A DNA stretch of 64,000 nucleotides from a virus: positions 42,358 to 106,357 of IMG/VR virus record IMGVR_UViG_3300050343_000255. One strand, written 5' to 3'. The notes beneath the pieces are model-generated. The model did not search any database. It was not told the DNA's origin and was given only the letters and a program-made list of their open reading frames with translations. Of this stretch, positions 1 through 7,071 are shown piece after piece; position 1 is the first letter of the stretch, and every line of letters begins with the position of its first letter. Made by a program: the position numbers and the translations under genes.

Positions 1-60
1 GTGTGGCAACGTCCTAAGAATGATCCTCTATTAGAAGATCACATTCTTAATGACTTCTAA
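1..60 (+). CDS. 3' end of a truncated gene
   Basis: The first 19 codons of the window stay open in frame 1 and end at a TAA at position 58-60; the last residues read LEDHILNDF. The start lies outside the window. Nothing in this fragment identifies a family. It is followed by a 38-base AT-rich gap and a co-directional small gene. Confidence 0.45.
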   Translation: MWQRPKNDPLLEDHILNDF

Positions 61-98
61 CTACACTTTAATTAAGTAAATACATATTTTTAAGTTAA

Positions 99-335
99 AT
101 GAAATCCACAGATATCAAGATTGGTCAACGAGTATTTGTTGCGCCACATAATCGAATTGCATTAGTCGTAGGAAAGCCAGAGTATTACACTCCTCGTGCT
201 CGTCTCGTTCGGATCAAGTTTGAAAATAGTACTAGGTTTGAATACAAACTCAACCACCAACTAGACCTACTGCCTACTGAGTACCAATACAAAGCACATG
301 GTGGTAGTCACGTAAAGCCTGCTGGTGATTTTTGA
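99..335 (+). CDS. Small hypothetical protein (78 aa)
   Basis: I do not recognise this family. The protein is basic and rich in beta-prone residues (IKIGQRVFVAPHN near the start), and could be a small KOW/SH3-like fold, but that is a guess. Its TGA overlaps the ATG of the next gene by one base, so the two are probably translationally coupled. It opens with ATG after an AT-rich stretch. Confidence 0.6.
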   Translation: MKSTDIKIGQRVFVAPHNRIALVVGKPEYYTPRARLVRIKFENSTRFEYKLNHQLDLLPTEYQYKAHGGSHVKPAGDF

Positions 336-1135
336 TGCCTGAATCACAGCCCAGTAAAAAAGTAGGTGGGCACACTTACGGTCGAAGAAATTTAAACATG
401 TCTAATACCGCAGAAGAGGGAGCTCTCTGTCTCTATAGCGGTCACTCCATAGGCAGGTTTAGCTCTTCTTCTATGCGCTATGACAGTCACCAAGCTTGTG
501 TGCGCTGTGTAGCTGCTGCAAGAGAAGGGCGCATGTCTTTCAATATTGATCGGCTTCTCAAAAAAGAACGTAAGCGTGCACTGAAATTCTGGTCAAAAGT
601 TGATATTGGTCAACCTGATGACTGCTGGGAATGGCTTGGCTATAGGTGCAAAACAAATGGCATGCCTCAATTTCCATGGAGGCGTCCAGGAATTAGTACC
701 AGTACACAGCACCACCCACAAAGAGTTGCTATGTGGTTTACCTGGGGAGACCTTGGCTATACCGGAGTCAAGTCAACGTGTGGGAACAAGTACTGCTGTA
801 ACCCATTTCATCTTATACCCCAAAAGATTGGGGTTTTTGTTGACTGCGATTCCTATCTAGAAAGTTTTGAGTTGGCTTGTGAACTTCACACCTTAAAGCA
901 GCAAATTGCGGAATACAATTTAGAAGAAGCAATGAAAGAACAAGAGAAACTAATTAGTCAACAAGAACTTGAAGACCGATCAAATCTATTGTTCGAACCT
1001 GATTCAAATTTCTCAGACAGGTTCCAAGCTGTTGTGGAAGATATGTTGAGTGGGAGACACCCAAGTCAACAAATCAAAATCCTAATAGTCTTTTTCAAGA
1101 TGACGAGGAAAATACCACAGAAAACTTTTAATTAA
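335..1135 (+). CDS. HNH endonuclease-like protein with N-terminal Cys/His finger
   Basis: About 266 aa. An N-terminal cluster (CLYSGHS ... CVRCVAAARE) resembles a small zinc-binding finger. The middle (FWSKVDI...DDCWEWLG) matches the opening of phage HNH proteins, and the strand-loop CGNKYCCNPFHL matches the metal-binding end of that fold, where N and H are expected ligands. The last third is charged and helical. The final 20 or so codons look out of frame: a shift in the CAAAAT run near 1075 gives an acidic tail ending LFQDDEENTTENF with a TAA at 1129-1131. The chosen ATG follows an in-frame TTG and overlaps the upstream stop. Homing or DNA-processing nuclease is the likely role. Confidence 0.65.
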   Translation: MPESQPSKKVGGHTYGRRNLNMSNTAEEGALCLYSGHSIGRFSSSSMRYDSHQACVRCVAAAREGRMSFNIDRLLKKERKRALKFWSKVDIGQPDDCWEWLGYRCKTNGMPQFPWRRPGISTSTQHHPQRVAMWFTWGDLGYTGVKSTCGNKYCCNPFHLIPQKIGVFVDCDSYLESFELACELHTLKQQIAEYNLEEAMKEQEKLISQQELEDRSNLLFEPDSNFSDRFQAVVEDMLSGRHPSQQIKILIVFFKMTRKIPQKTFN

Positions 1136-1163
1136 TCTATCCTTAGTAAAGAGTCATAAGAAT

Positions 1164-1586
1164 ATGTCAAGACGAAGCGATCTTATTCAACAACTAATTT
1201 CATCCAAGAAATTTGGTCCTGAAAAGAAACAAGAGCAGGAGTTCCTCATGGCTACTGCAGAGTTGATTCTTTCTGACCTGATTAATATTGCACTTACTGG
1301 TGTTGAAAAAAGGGGAACTGGCTCATTAGTCATCAACCTTATGAATGACTCTACGACGTTCATGTGGCCTGAATCAATTGAGTTTGATTTGAAAACAGCT
1401 GAGCGAGAAGAAGACGAGGATATCGTTGACTTTCTACGTGATCTGCTTGAAGAAATCGAAACCAATGACTGGTCAAAAAATGTATTAATAACATTAATTA
1501 GCGATGCTGGAACAAGAACATTTGCAGTCGAAGCAGGTCGGTGCCAAGAGGGCCTTAGAGCGCTCGCAGAAGAATTTATCGGATAA
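1164..1586 (+). CDS. Hypothetical acidic protein (140 aa)
   Basis: No family recognised. The protein is acidic in the middle (AEREEDEDIVDFLRDLLEEIE) and probably alpha/beta. Its 3' end overlaps the next gene by 83 bases in a different frame, an unusually long overlap that may reflect an alternative start for the downstream gene. It lies in the replication-side gene cluster. Confidence 0.6.
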   Translation: MSRRSDLIQQLISSKKFGPEKKQEQEFLMATAELILSDLINIALTGVEKRGTGSLVINLMNDSTTFMWPESIEFDLKTAEREEDEDIVDFLRDLLEEIETNDWSKNVLITLISDAGTRTFAVEAGRCQEGLRALAEEFIG

Positions 1587-2172
1587 GCTTGCCGCCAAAG
1601 GTCTAAAGCTACCGTTATATCCGACACCTCAGATCATTGATCGAGCTCGTGCTGTCATGGGCAGTATCGACTTTGATCCAACTTCAGATCCTGTTCAACA
1701 GGTTCTTGTTGATGCAACATCCGTACCAAGCATTGAAGTCAATCCTTTGCAGGAGCATTGGCACGGAAACGTATGGGTAGCACCTAAAGGAGCTGTACGT
1801 GATTGCCGGATTTGGCTTAATAAAACACTGAGTGAATATCGCAATGGATATATTAATAGTTTTGTTTTATTCAGCAGTGCTTCAGAATTACTACGGGCTG
1901 CACCTGTTGTATGGGATTATCCAATCTGTATTCCGTTTAAACGGGTAAAGCAACTGCGTGCCACAGCTACTGGCTTTGAGCCAGTTTCTCCTTCTACTTG
2001 GAACCTAATCATATATGGTCCACCAATTAATCAAGCGCTAACTGATATTGACAAAGTCTCTCTGTTTTACGACAGCTTTAGAGACCTTGGTCGTGTCATC
2101 TATAGTGAATATGCAGGAGATGGTTGGAATAAAGATCTTGAGTACTACGAAGAAAACAAAGGTAGTATTTGA
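1504..2172 (+). CDS. Phage Dam-like N6-adenine methyltransferase fold, catalytic motif altered
   Basis: 222 aa. From residue ~38 the pattern YPTP...IDFDPTSDP...VNPLQEHWHGNVWV follows phage DNA N-6-adenine methyltransferases (Dam family, PF05869-like), where FDP(C/A)SD binds the methyl donor and the W-G-VWVNPPY segment carries the catalytic (D/N)PPY box. Here that box reads VWVAPKG, so the N-P-P-Y residues are missing. The rest (wi.K, then a vlLf.as strand) aligns by eye. It may be an inactive relative or bind DNA or cofactor in another role. The start is uncertain because of the overlap with the upstream gene; no other good ATG exists before the conserved part. Confidence 0.6.
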   Translation: MLEQEHLQSKQVGAKRALERSQKNLSDKLAAKGLKLPLYPTPQIIDRARAVMGSIDFDPTSDPVQQVLVDATSVPSIEVNPLQEHWHGNVWVAPKGAVRDCRIWLNKTLSEYRNGYINSFVLFSSASELLRAAPVVWDYPICIPFKRVKQLRATATGFEPVSPSTWNLIIYGPPINQALTDIDKVSLFYDSFRDLGRVIYSEYAGDGWNKDLEYYEENKGSI

Positions 2173-2585
2173 TGTCAAAACATATTGCACCGGACTGTCT
2201 GTTAACTCTTCCTTCTAACGATCGGGTTCATCCTTGTCGTTTGATTTTAAAAGATGGCACACTAATGTGGAAACATGCACTCTTCTATGAAGATAGTCTT
2301 GCATGTATCCCAAAATCCGTTGCACATGAGAGGCACATAATAAAAACTGCTCAGCGCCTAGAGGAACTGAACAGTTGGATATCACAAGGATTAGAGCCTT
2401 GGAACTCTTTAACTATCAAAGGGTGGTATCAGCCTTTCAATCCTGAACTAAGTGAAGGTATATCTGTATGCTTTACACACAGTTCACATGAGCTTGATTT
2501 TACGTTTGAGAATTTATTGCCACACATCCAAGATCATGAGAAGCTTGAACTAAGAAAAAATTATCTATTCTTTCAACGCTGCTGA
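2172..2585 (+). CDS. Hypothetical protein (137 aa)
   Basis: No family recognised. ATG overlaps the TGA of the Dam-like gene by one base, so it is coupled to it. The protein is mixed alpha/beta with several Trp residues (GLEPWNSLTIKGWYQPFNPE) and ends QRC. A rho-independent hairpin follows within ten bases. Confidence 0.6.
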   Translation: MSKHIAPDCLLTLPSNDRVHPCRLILKDGTLMWKHALFYEDSLACIPKSVAHERHIIKTAQRLEELNSWISQGLEPWNSLTIKGWYQPFNPELSEGISVCFTHSSHELDFTFENLLPHIQDHEKLELRKNYLFFQRC

Positions 2586-2591
2586 CAACAA

Positions 2592-2612
2592 GGCCGCATA
2601 TCTGCGGCTTTA
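2592..2612. terminator. Hairpin terminator GCCGCA/TGCGGC
   Basis: A 6-bp perfect stem (2593-2598 with 2603-2608) and a 4-base loop, followed by a short T run. It sits between convergent genes and could serve both strands. The stem resembles hairpins in the 53-63 kb array. Confidence 0.6.
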
Positions 2613-2927
2613 ATAGTTTAACGAATCAATCAACCTAGTAAGATACCATTGTGCTTTTTCAGCATCTTCTTTACTGTTTGACTTATGCCACATACGCAAT
2701 AAATACTTCAAGACTTGCGCTTGCAAAAATCCTTGCTTACAGCTCGGAGCTTTATCAATTGCATCTTCAATTACTTCAATTGCTTCATGGCGTCCTGCCG
2801 TGTAATGAGCAGGGCTATTTACCATGTCAGTTGTAACGGGCTCTGTATATTCCCAAGTACTGAACTTGCTATTACTAAACCCAGAAACATAATCACCGTT
2901 GCTAAAAAAGCTATTCTTTTCGTTCAT
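2610..2927 (-). CDS. DUF3310-like protein
   Basis: 105 aa. The C-terminal half carries the DUF3310 signature: NSPAHYTAGRHEAIEVIED, then QAQVLKYLLRMWHK and the end WYLTRLID. This is a common small phage protein of unknown function, sometimes described as nucleotide-kinase-associated. The N-terminal 35 residues are low complexity. It is alone on the minus strand between two + strand clusters. Confidence 0.8.
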   Translation of the reverse strand: MNEKNSFFSNGDYVSGFSNSKFSTWEYTEPVTTDMVNSPAHYTAGRHEAIEVIEDAIDKAPSCKQGFLQAQVLKYLLRMWHKSNSKEDAEKAQWYLTRLIDSLNY

Positions 2928-2991
2928 GAGTTTGTCTCGCGTATTGATTACTCCTTACTTAATATAGGAACTGGAATCATATATTGTGGAT

Positions 2992-3552
2992 ATGCCGAGC
3001 CCTAAAGGTGACCCGACTTACATCAAAAATAAAGAACGATTCTACATGAACGTTGCAAAGGCAATTAGCCAAGCATCAACACATCCAAAATGTCCAGGTG
3101 GATGTATTATTGTTCGTGATAGAGAGATTATTGGAGATGGTAGAAGCATACTGACGGATAGCATGGTTGAAATCGATTGCATTTCATATGCAGTCGCAGC
3201 TGCAGCCAAGGCAGGAACTCCTGCCATTGGTGGTGTGATCTATACAACAAGATATCCATTTTCAACTTCTGTGTTTCAAGCACACATGATGGGTATCAAA
3301 AAGATTGTTCTACTTGCCCATGACTGGGAACCGTATTACAAAGAAGAGTTCAGACGTTCTGCACGTCTAGCTCGTGAATTGAACATTGCTATTGAGCCAA
3401 TGTTTGAAGACGAAGACCCAAGATTTACTAAGAATTCAAATGACAGAGATATTGACGAAACTCTCTTCCCGGAAGCAAACCCGTTTGCGCCAGATGAATA
3501 TGATCCAAACAATGCAACACATACCTTCGATGAAAACACAACTCCTATTTGA
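2992..3552 (+). CDS. dCMP/cytidine-deaminase-like protein lacking zinc ligands
   Basis: 186 aa from ATG (a GTG lies two codons upstream). The fold pattern of deoxycytidylate deaminases is visible: FYMNVAKAISQAS, the strand GGCIIVRDREIIGDG, a helix ending AVAAAAKAG, the strand VIYTTRYPF, and the GIKKIVLLAHDW segment. The H-A-E motif is replaced by residues around VEIDCIS, and the P-C-x-x-C motif reads PFSTS. All three zinc ligands and the catalytic glutamate therefore appear lost, so it should not deaminate nucleotides in the usual way. The C-terminal 50 residues are acidic and Pro/Asn-rich. Its end overlaps the start of the exonuclease gene. Confidence 0.6.
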   Translation: MPSPKGDPTYIKNKERFYMNVAKAISQASTHPKCPGGCIIVRDREIIGDGRSILTDSMVEIDCISYAVAAAAKAGTPAIGGVIYTTRYPFSTSVFQAHMMGIKKIVLLAHDWEPYYKEEFRRSARLARELNIAIEPMFEDEDPRFTKNSNDRDIDETLFPEANPFAPDEYDPNNATHTFDENTTPI

Positions 3553-4054
3553 CCTTGAATCCACAGGCTTACTTCGACGTGGCTCCACAATTCACTGCAT
3601 GGTTATGCGTGATGCTGTTGATAGCAGCACTCATGTCTTTGATCACAAGCCTGAACGTGCATTGATTCAAGGCATCAAACAACTAGAAGATGCAGATGTA
3701 ATCATCGGGCACAACATTATTGGATACGATATCCCATTGCTCAAAGAGCAGTATCCAGACTTTGAACCTAAGGGTCAAGCAATGGATACCCTTGTGCTTA
3801 GTCGTTTGTTCTATCCACACATCATGGATAGAGATCACGAACGTCGTCCACTTGGCATGCCTCAACGTTTGTATGGCAGGCACTCACTGGAAGCGTGGGG
3901 TTACAGGTTGAAGTGCTTCAAAGGTGACTTTGGTAAGCATGATGGCAACTGGGCTGTCTATACACCTGAAATGCTGGATTACTGCATCCAAGACACCGAG
4001 GTCACCCTCAAACTATGGCAACTTATGCAACGGAGAATGAACGACTATGCCTGA
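3530..4054 (+). CDS. 3'-5' exonuclease domain of T7-type DNA polymerase, separate gene
   Basis: 174 aa starting at ATG 3530, inside the end of the upstream gene. Exo I (LLFDLESTG, the DxE pair), Exo II (GHNIIGYDIPLL) and Exo III (YCIQDTEVTLKL, YxxxD) are all present, so it should be a working proofreading nuclease. DTLVLSRLFYP and GRHSLEAWGYRLKCFKGDF match the T7 gp5 exonuclease domain closely. In T7 this domain is fused to the polymerase; here it stops with TGA and the polymerase is a separate gene 240 bases on. The two probably act as one replication enzyme in trans. Confidence 0.85.
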   Translation: MKTQLLFDLESTGLLRRGSTIHCMVMRDAVDSSTHVFDHKPERALIQGIKQLEDADVIIGHNIIGYDIPLLKEQYPDFEPKGQAMDTLVLSRLFYPHIMDRDHERRPLGMPQRLYGRHSLEAWGYRLKCFKGDFGKHDGNWAVYTPEMLDYCIQDTEVTLKLWQLMQRRMNDYA

Positions 4055-4304
4055 TAAAAATGCACCACTAACTTCTGAAGAAATTACAGAAGCAGCAGAT
4101 ATCTTTTTTCCGCTCTTTAATATTGTCGATGAGCGTATGCCTGAAACAGCATCTACAGAAGATACGTTGAAAGTTATGGAAAACATTGCTAAGTTGGCAC
4201 AGAAGGAACGAATTAAAAAACGAGAAGAAGCTGTAAAGCTTAAGTTCGGATTTAATAAAACTACTGATTCAGATGAGGATACTGTCAAAGATGAAAGTGA
4301 TTGA
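4047..4304 (+). CDS. Small acidic protein between exonuclease and polymerase genes
   Basis: 85 aa, no family recognised. Starts 8 bases before the exonuclease stop and ends 14 bases inside the polymerase gene, so all three are overlapped and probably translated together. It is highly charged (EEITEAADIFFP; KERIKKREEAVKLKFGF; acidic tail DSDEDTVKDESD). Being co-translated with a split polymerase suggests a linker or processivity role; that is inference only. Confidence 0.65.
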   Translation: MPDKNAPLTSEEITEAADIFFPLFNIVDERMPETASTEDTLKVMENIAKLAQKERIKKREEAVKLKFGFNKTTDSDEDTVKDESD

Positions 4305-5598
4305 TTCTGTCAAACTTGAAATGCGTATGGCCAGCATTATGGCCCAACAGGAAGCAAGCGGATTCCGTTTCGATCTAACCGCAGCTGAGCGAGTTCGTGG
4401 TGAGTTTGAACAAGAGATGTCTGATCTACAAGGTCAAATTTCTAAACGTTTTATTTATGTTCCTGGCAAGGTCTACACACCTAAGCGTTCAAATAAAACC
4501 AAGGGTTTTTTCGCTGGTGCTCCGATGACAAAGCTGCTCGACTTCAATGCAACGAGCCGTCAGCATATTGCGTGGGCTCTACAGAACTTCAGCAAAGCCA
4601 GGTTTATCAAGGTTACTGAGACCGGTAAGCCTAAAGTTGATGAAGCAACTCTGTCTGAGCTGCGAGATACCGCACTGCAGCAAGGGAATACCAAGCTGCA
4701 TGAGGAGTGTGAGATGTTTATCCGCCTGCTGACTTTGCAGAAGTGGATGGGACAGTTGTCGGAAGGATCTAACTCATGGTTCAACACCATTGAGGATGAC
4801 GGATGCATCCACCACAGCTGTTCACTGGCAACGATCAGCGGTAGAAATGCGCATCGGGGTCCCAACTTGGGGCAGGTCGTAAGTGCACCATGGGCACGTC
4901 AGCTATTCATTCCACACCCTGGCATGGTCATGGTGGGGGCTGACTTAGAAGGACTCGAACTTCGGGCGCTTGGGCACTACCTAGCCGTCTTCGATGAGGG
5001 CGCTTTTGCTGATGTTGTGGTCAACGGTGACATTCATACGCAGAATGCAGAGCGAGTTGGATGTACCAGATCTGAGGTCAAGTCGCTGGTCTATGGGTTC
5101 ATTTATGGGGCTGGCGATGTGAAGCTGGGTCATATTTTGCATCCCGAACTTAGTGACGCTCAGAAGAAATCTCTTGGCACAGAACTACGACGTAAGTTTC
5201 TTGATGCGATCCCTGGTCTAGAACCCCTGGTTGATGCAGTCAAAGCAAAAGTTCGTAGTGCTGGTCAGCTCAAAGCACTAGATGGTCGTCCAATCTTCTG
5301 CCGAGCAGAACACAGTTCACTCAACTTCCTGCTTCAGTCATGTGGTGCGATTTTGAGTAAGCGGTGGTGTGTCATCGGTCAAGACTTACTTGATCAAGCA
5401 GGGCTTGCCTATGACAACGACTACACCCGTTGTGCCTACGTCCATGATGAAGTTCAACTGTCTGTTGTACCAGCAGAGGTAGACCGTGTCAAAGAGCTCC
5501 TAGTGGCTGCTGCTCCTCAAGCAGGGCGTTACTACAACTTCCGTGTTCCGATTACAGCTGCCGCTGATCACGGAGACAACTGGGCAGCTACCCACTAA
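4291..5598 (+). CDS. T7-type family A DNA polymerase, polymerase domain
   Basis: 435 aa from ATG 4291 (an upstream in-frame ATG at 4273 is less likely). Motif A is GADLEGLELRALGHYLA, with the metal-binding Asp; motif B is KSLVYGFIYGAGDVKLG, with Lys, and Tyr at the nucleotide-selecting position; motif C is YVHDEVQLSV, with the second catalytic Asp. These align with T7 gp5. No exonuclease domain is present; it is encoded just upstream. The gene is intact, about the length of the polymerase half of T7 gp5, and will copy phage DNA. Helicase and primase genes are not visible and may lie before position 1. Confidence 0.93.
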   Translation: MKVIDSVKLEMRMASIMAQQEASGFRFDLTAAERVRGEFEQEMSDLQGQISKRFIYVPGKVYTPKRSNKTKGFFAGAPMTKLLDFNATSRQHIAWALQNFSKARFIKVTETGKPKVDEATLSELRDTALQQGNTKLHEECEMFIRLLTLQKWMGQLSEGSNSWFNTIEDDGCIHHSCSLATISGRNAHRGPNLGQVVSAPWARQLFIPHPGMVMVGADLEGLELRALGHYLAVFDEGAFADVVVNGDIHTQNAERVGCTRSEVKSLVYGFIYGAGDVKLGHILHPELSDAQKKSLGTELRRKFLDAIPGLEPLVDAVKAKVRSAGQLKALDGRPIFCRAEHSSLNFLLQSCGAILSKRWCVIGQDLLDQAGLAYDNDYTRCAYVHDEVQLSVVPAEVDRVKELLVAAAPQAGRYYNFRVPITAAADHGDNWAATH

Positions 5599-5606
5599 TA
5601 AATACC

Positions 5607-5795
5607 ATGGATATATCTACACAACGTTGTATTGTCGCTCAAAACATTTCTAATCTACTGGAATGGACTAAAGGCTCTGTTCGAATTAAACAATTGGTTT
5701 ATAGCGATGGTAAGTCGCACACTGAACTTATATTTGATATGGACTCTGATATGTATGATTTCTTTAAGGATCGAGTTGATGTAATAACATCTTGA
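5607..5795 (+). CDS. Small hypothetical protein (62 aa)
   Basis: No family recognised. Begins 8 bases after the polymerase stop, so is probably in the same transcript. Alpha/beta pattern with a cluster of acidic residues (ELIFDMDSDMYDFFKD). Confidence 0.55.
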   Translation: MDISTQRCIVAQNISNLLEWTKGSVRIKQLVYSDGKSHTELIFDMDSDMYDFFKDRVDVITS

Positions 5796-5812
5796 TTGAT
5801 ACAATAGTCTCT

Positions 5813-5998
5813 ATGGAAGACTTACATATTGCTGTTGAGTTTAATGAGCGTACAGTACGTGCGCTTCATTCTGCTGTGTCTATGACACTAGAGAAATGGA
5901 CAGGGCAAGGAGAAGTAGATCAAGAAGAGCTATTTAAGTTAAAACATTTCTTACAAGGAGCTATATTTGAATTTGATCTAGGTCGTTCGTTAAAATAG
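5813..5998 (+). CDS. Small helical hypothetical protein (61 aa)
   Basis: No family recognised. ATG 5813 is preferred over an in-frame TTG at 5792. The protein is almost entirely helical (RTVRALHSAVSMTLEKW; EELFKLKHFLQGAIFEF). It follows the replication genes by 17 bases. A TACAATAG element at 5800 lies too close to be its own promoter. Confidence 0.55.
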   Translation: MEDLHIAVEFNERTVRALHSAVSMTLEKWTGQGEVDQEELFKLKHFLQGAIFEFDLGRSLK

Positions 5999-6019
5999 TA
6001 GTATTTCAAAGAGTGTAAT

Positions 6020-6673
6020 ATGGCTGCTCCTTTGCTAAGTATATTTCGTCCGGCAGGACAACGTTTATTAGATAATCTTTCTAATAATACTTTTATTGGA
6101 GGAACAATATTGGCTGCACAAGAAGCTATTCCTGCAGTCTTTGGGACCAAACGCACGGATACAAATATTGATCCAAAGATGACAACAGCTATTATTGAAG
6201 CTAAAAAATTAGCAGAAAAAAGTGGCAGAAAAAATGTAAAGTATGAAGACTACAATAACTCAACTCCCGGAGGATTTGCCGCTGCCAGGACATTTGGTCA
6301 AATTGCAGACAATGAATTCAAACGAGACGACAAAGGAAATATTACTGGAGTAGTTCAACGCTACGATACAAATAAATCACCTACACAAGCTTTGTCTGAA
6401 TTTAATATTTCTAATCCAAGTACTTATTACAAACCTGTTGAAGCATTTCTATCTTCTAATCAAAATAAAGGTGTTACAACCCACGATATCAATTTTTCTT
6501 CACCTGTCACGATTGAATCTAATAAGCCACCCAAACCAGTATCATACAAAGTTCAACAAGGAGATACACTTACTTCTATTGCAAATAGCATGGGTGTAAA
6601 CGTAAGTGAGCTTGCTAAAAGAAACAATATTGCTAATGCAAATTTAATTAATATTGGTCAAACAATTGTCTAA
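6020..6673 (+). CDS. LysM-domain protein
   Basis: 217 aa. The last ~45 residues are a LysM peptidoglycan-binding domain (YKVQQGDTLTSIANSMGV, then SELAKRNNI and LINIGQTIV). The first 170 residues have Gly/Asn-rich segments and no recognised catalytic domain. Phage LysM proteins are often virion or lysis proteins that dock on the cell wall. It may be a virion-associated protein outside the main structural block; alternatively it assists the GH19 endolysin. No signal peptide is evident. Confidence 0.7.
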   Translation: MAAPLLSIFRPAGQRLLDNLSNNTFIGGTILAAQEAIPAVFGTKRTDTNIDPKMTTAIIEAKKLAEKSGRKNVKYEDYNNSTPGGFAAARTFGQIADNEFKRDDKGNITGVVQRYDTNKSPTQALSEFNISNPSTYYKPVEAFLSSNQNKGVTTHDINFSSPVTIESNKPPKPVSYKVQQGDTLTSIANSMGVNVSELAKRNNIANANLINIGQTIV

Positions 6674-6693
6674 TACGTTATTGCCAATAAACA

Positions 6694-6706
6694 GCTAGAA
6701 TATAAA
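6694..6706 (+). promoter_or_regulatory. Probable -10 region for the riboswitch transcript
   Basis: TAGAATATAAAT lies immediately upstream of the riboswitch 5' strand and would place transcription start at or just before CGTTC. No clear -35 box seen. Confidence 0.4.
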
Positions 6707-6708
6707 TA

Positions 6709-6793
6709 CGTTCATCCCCTAACATAAGGGGACGCAAGTACCTCAGGAATGGAGGGAAGGAACGGGAAACTACACCTCACTATGGAGTTTCCA
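6709..6793 (+). ncRNA. Downstream-peptide (glutamine-II) riboswitch with expression platform
   Basis: The aptamer at 6709-6764 has the conserved strands of the cyanobacterial glutamine riboswitches: CGTTCATCC, then GGGGACGCAAGTA, and the closing GAAGGAACG. CGTTC pairs with GAACG (P1), CCCC with GGGG around TAACATAA, and CCTC with GAGG. Downstream, GGAAACT (6765-6771) can pair with AGTTTCC (6786-6792), which covers part of the GGAG ribosome site at 6784-6787. That suggests glutamine-dependent control of translation. In this family the motif sits upstream of very short genes, exactly as here. Confidence 0.8.
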
Positions 6794-6979
6794 ATGACCC
6801 AATTACAAGCTCGTGCTATCGAAAATGCACGTCGTGATTTTAATCGCGCACGCAATGAACTGCGTACCCATCGTCTTTCTGAGACTGCTTACCGTGGAGT
6901 TCCCACTATCACTGAGCGTAAGCAAGCATCTGAAGTCCATGGTAATTTTGTTTATCGCGGACGAACCTACACTAAATAA
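6794..6979 (+). CDS. Riboswitch-controlled short protein, DUF4278-like
   Basis: 61 aa. ATG 6794 is chosen because GGAG lies 6 bases upstream and earlier ATGs fall in the riboswitch. The N-terminal half is a basic amphipathic helix (NARRDFNRARNELRTHR). The C-terminal half has the YRG..Y repeats of cyanobacterial DUF4278 (TAYRGVPT and FVYRGRTYTK). Such peptides are the usual product of Downstream-peptide motifs. Function is unknown; nitrogen-status signalling to the host is plausible from the riboswitch ligand. Confidence 0.75.
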   Translation: MTQLQARAIENARRDFNRARNELRTHRLSETAYRGVPTITERKQASEVHGNFVYRGRTYTK

Positions 6980-7000
6980 TTACTATCTAATTAAACATTA

Positions 7001-7026
7001 GCCCCCTTAACAGGGGGTCTTTTTTT
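7001..7026 (+). terminator. Strong intrinsic terminator
   Basis: CCCCCTTAACAGGGGG forms a 5-bp GC stem with a 6-base loop, followed by TCTTTTTTT. It ends the riboswitch-DUF4278 transcript. Confidence 0.9.
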
Positions 7027-7041
7027 GTGTTTTTATATTTA

Positions 7042-7055
7042 TACAATAGATAAAG
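7042..7055 (+). promoter_or_regulatory. TACAATAGATA-type -10 element
   Basis: TACAATAGATAAAG lies 17 bases upstream of the kinase-like gene. The same string recurs upstream of several genes on both strands. Confidence 0.5.
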
Positions 7056-7071
7056 ACTATGTAATAGATAG

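Noticed and set aside
1187-1627. 146-codon minus frame at 1.2-1.6 kb
   Set aside because: Ser-rich antisense shadow of the + gene at 1164; no family pattern.
5800-5808. TACAATAGT as promoter of the gene at 5813
   Set aside because: Only 4 bases separate it from the ATG, and the overlapping reading frame makes chance likely.
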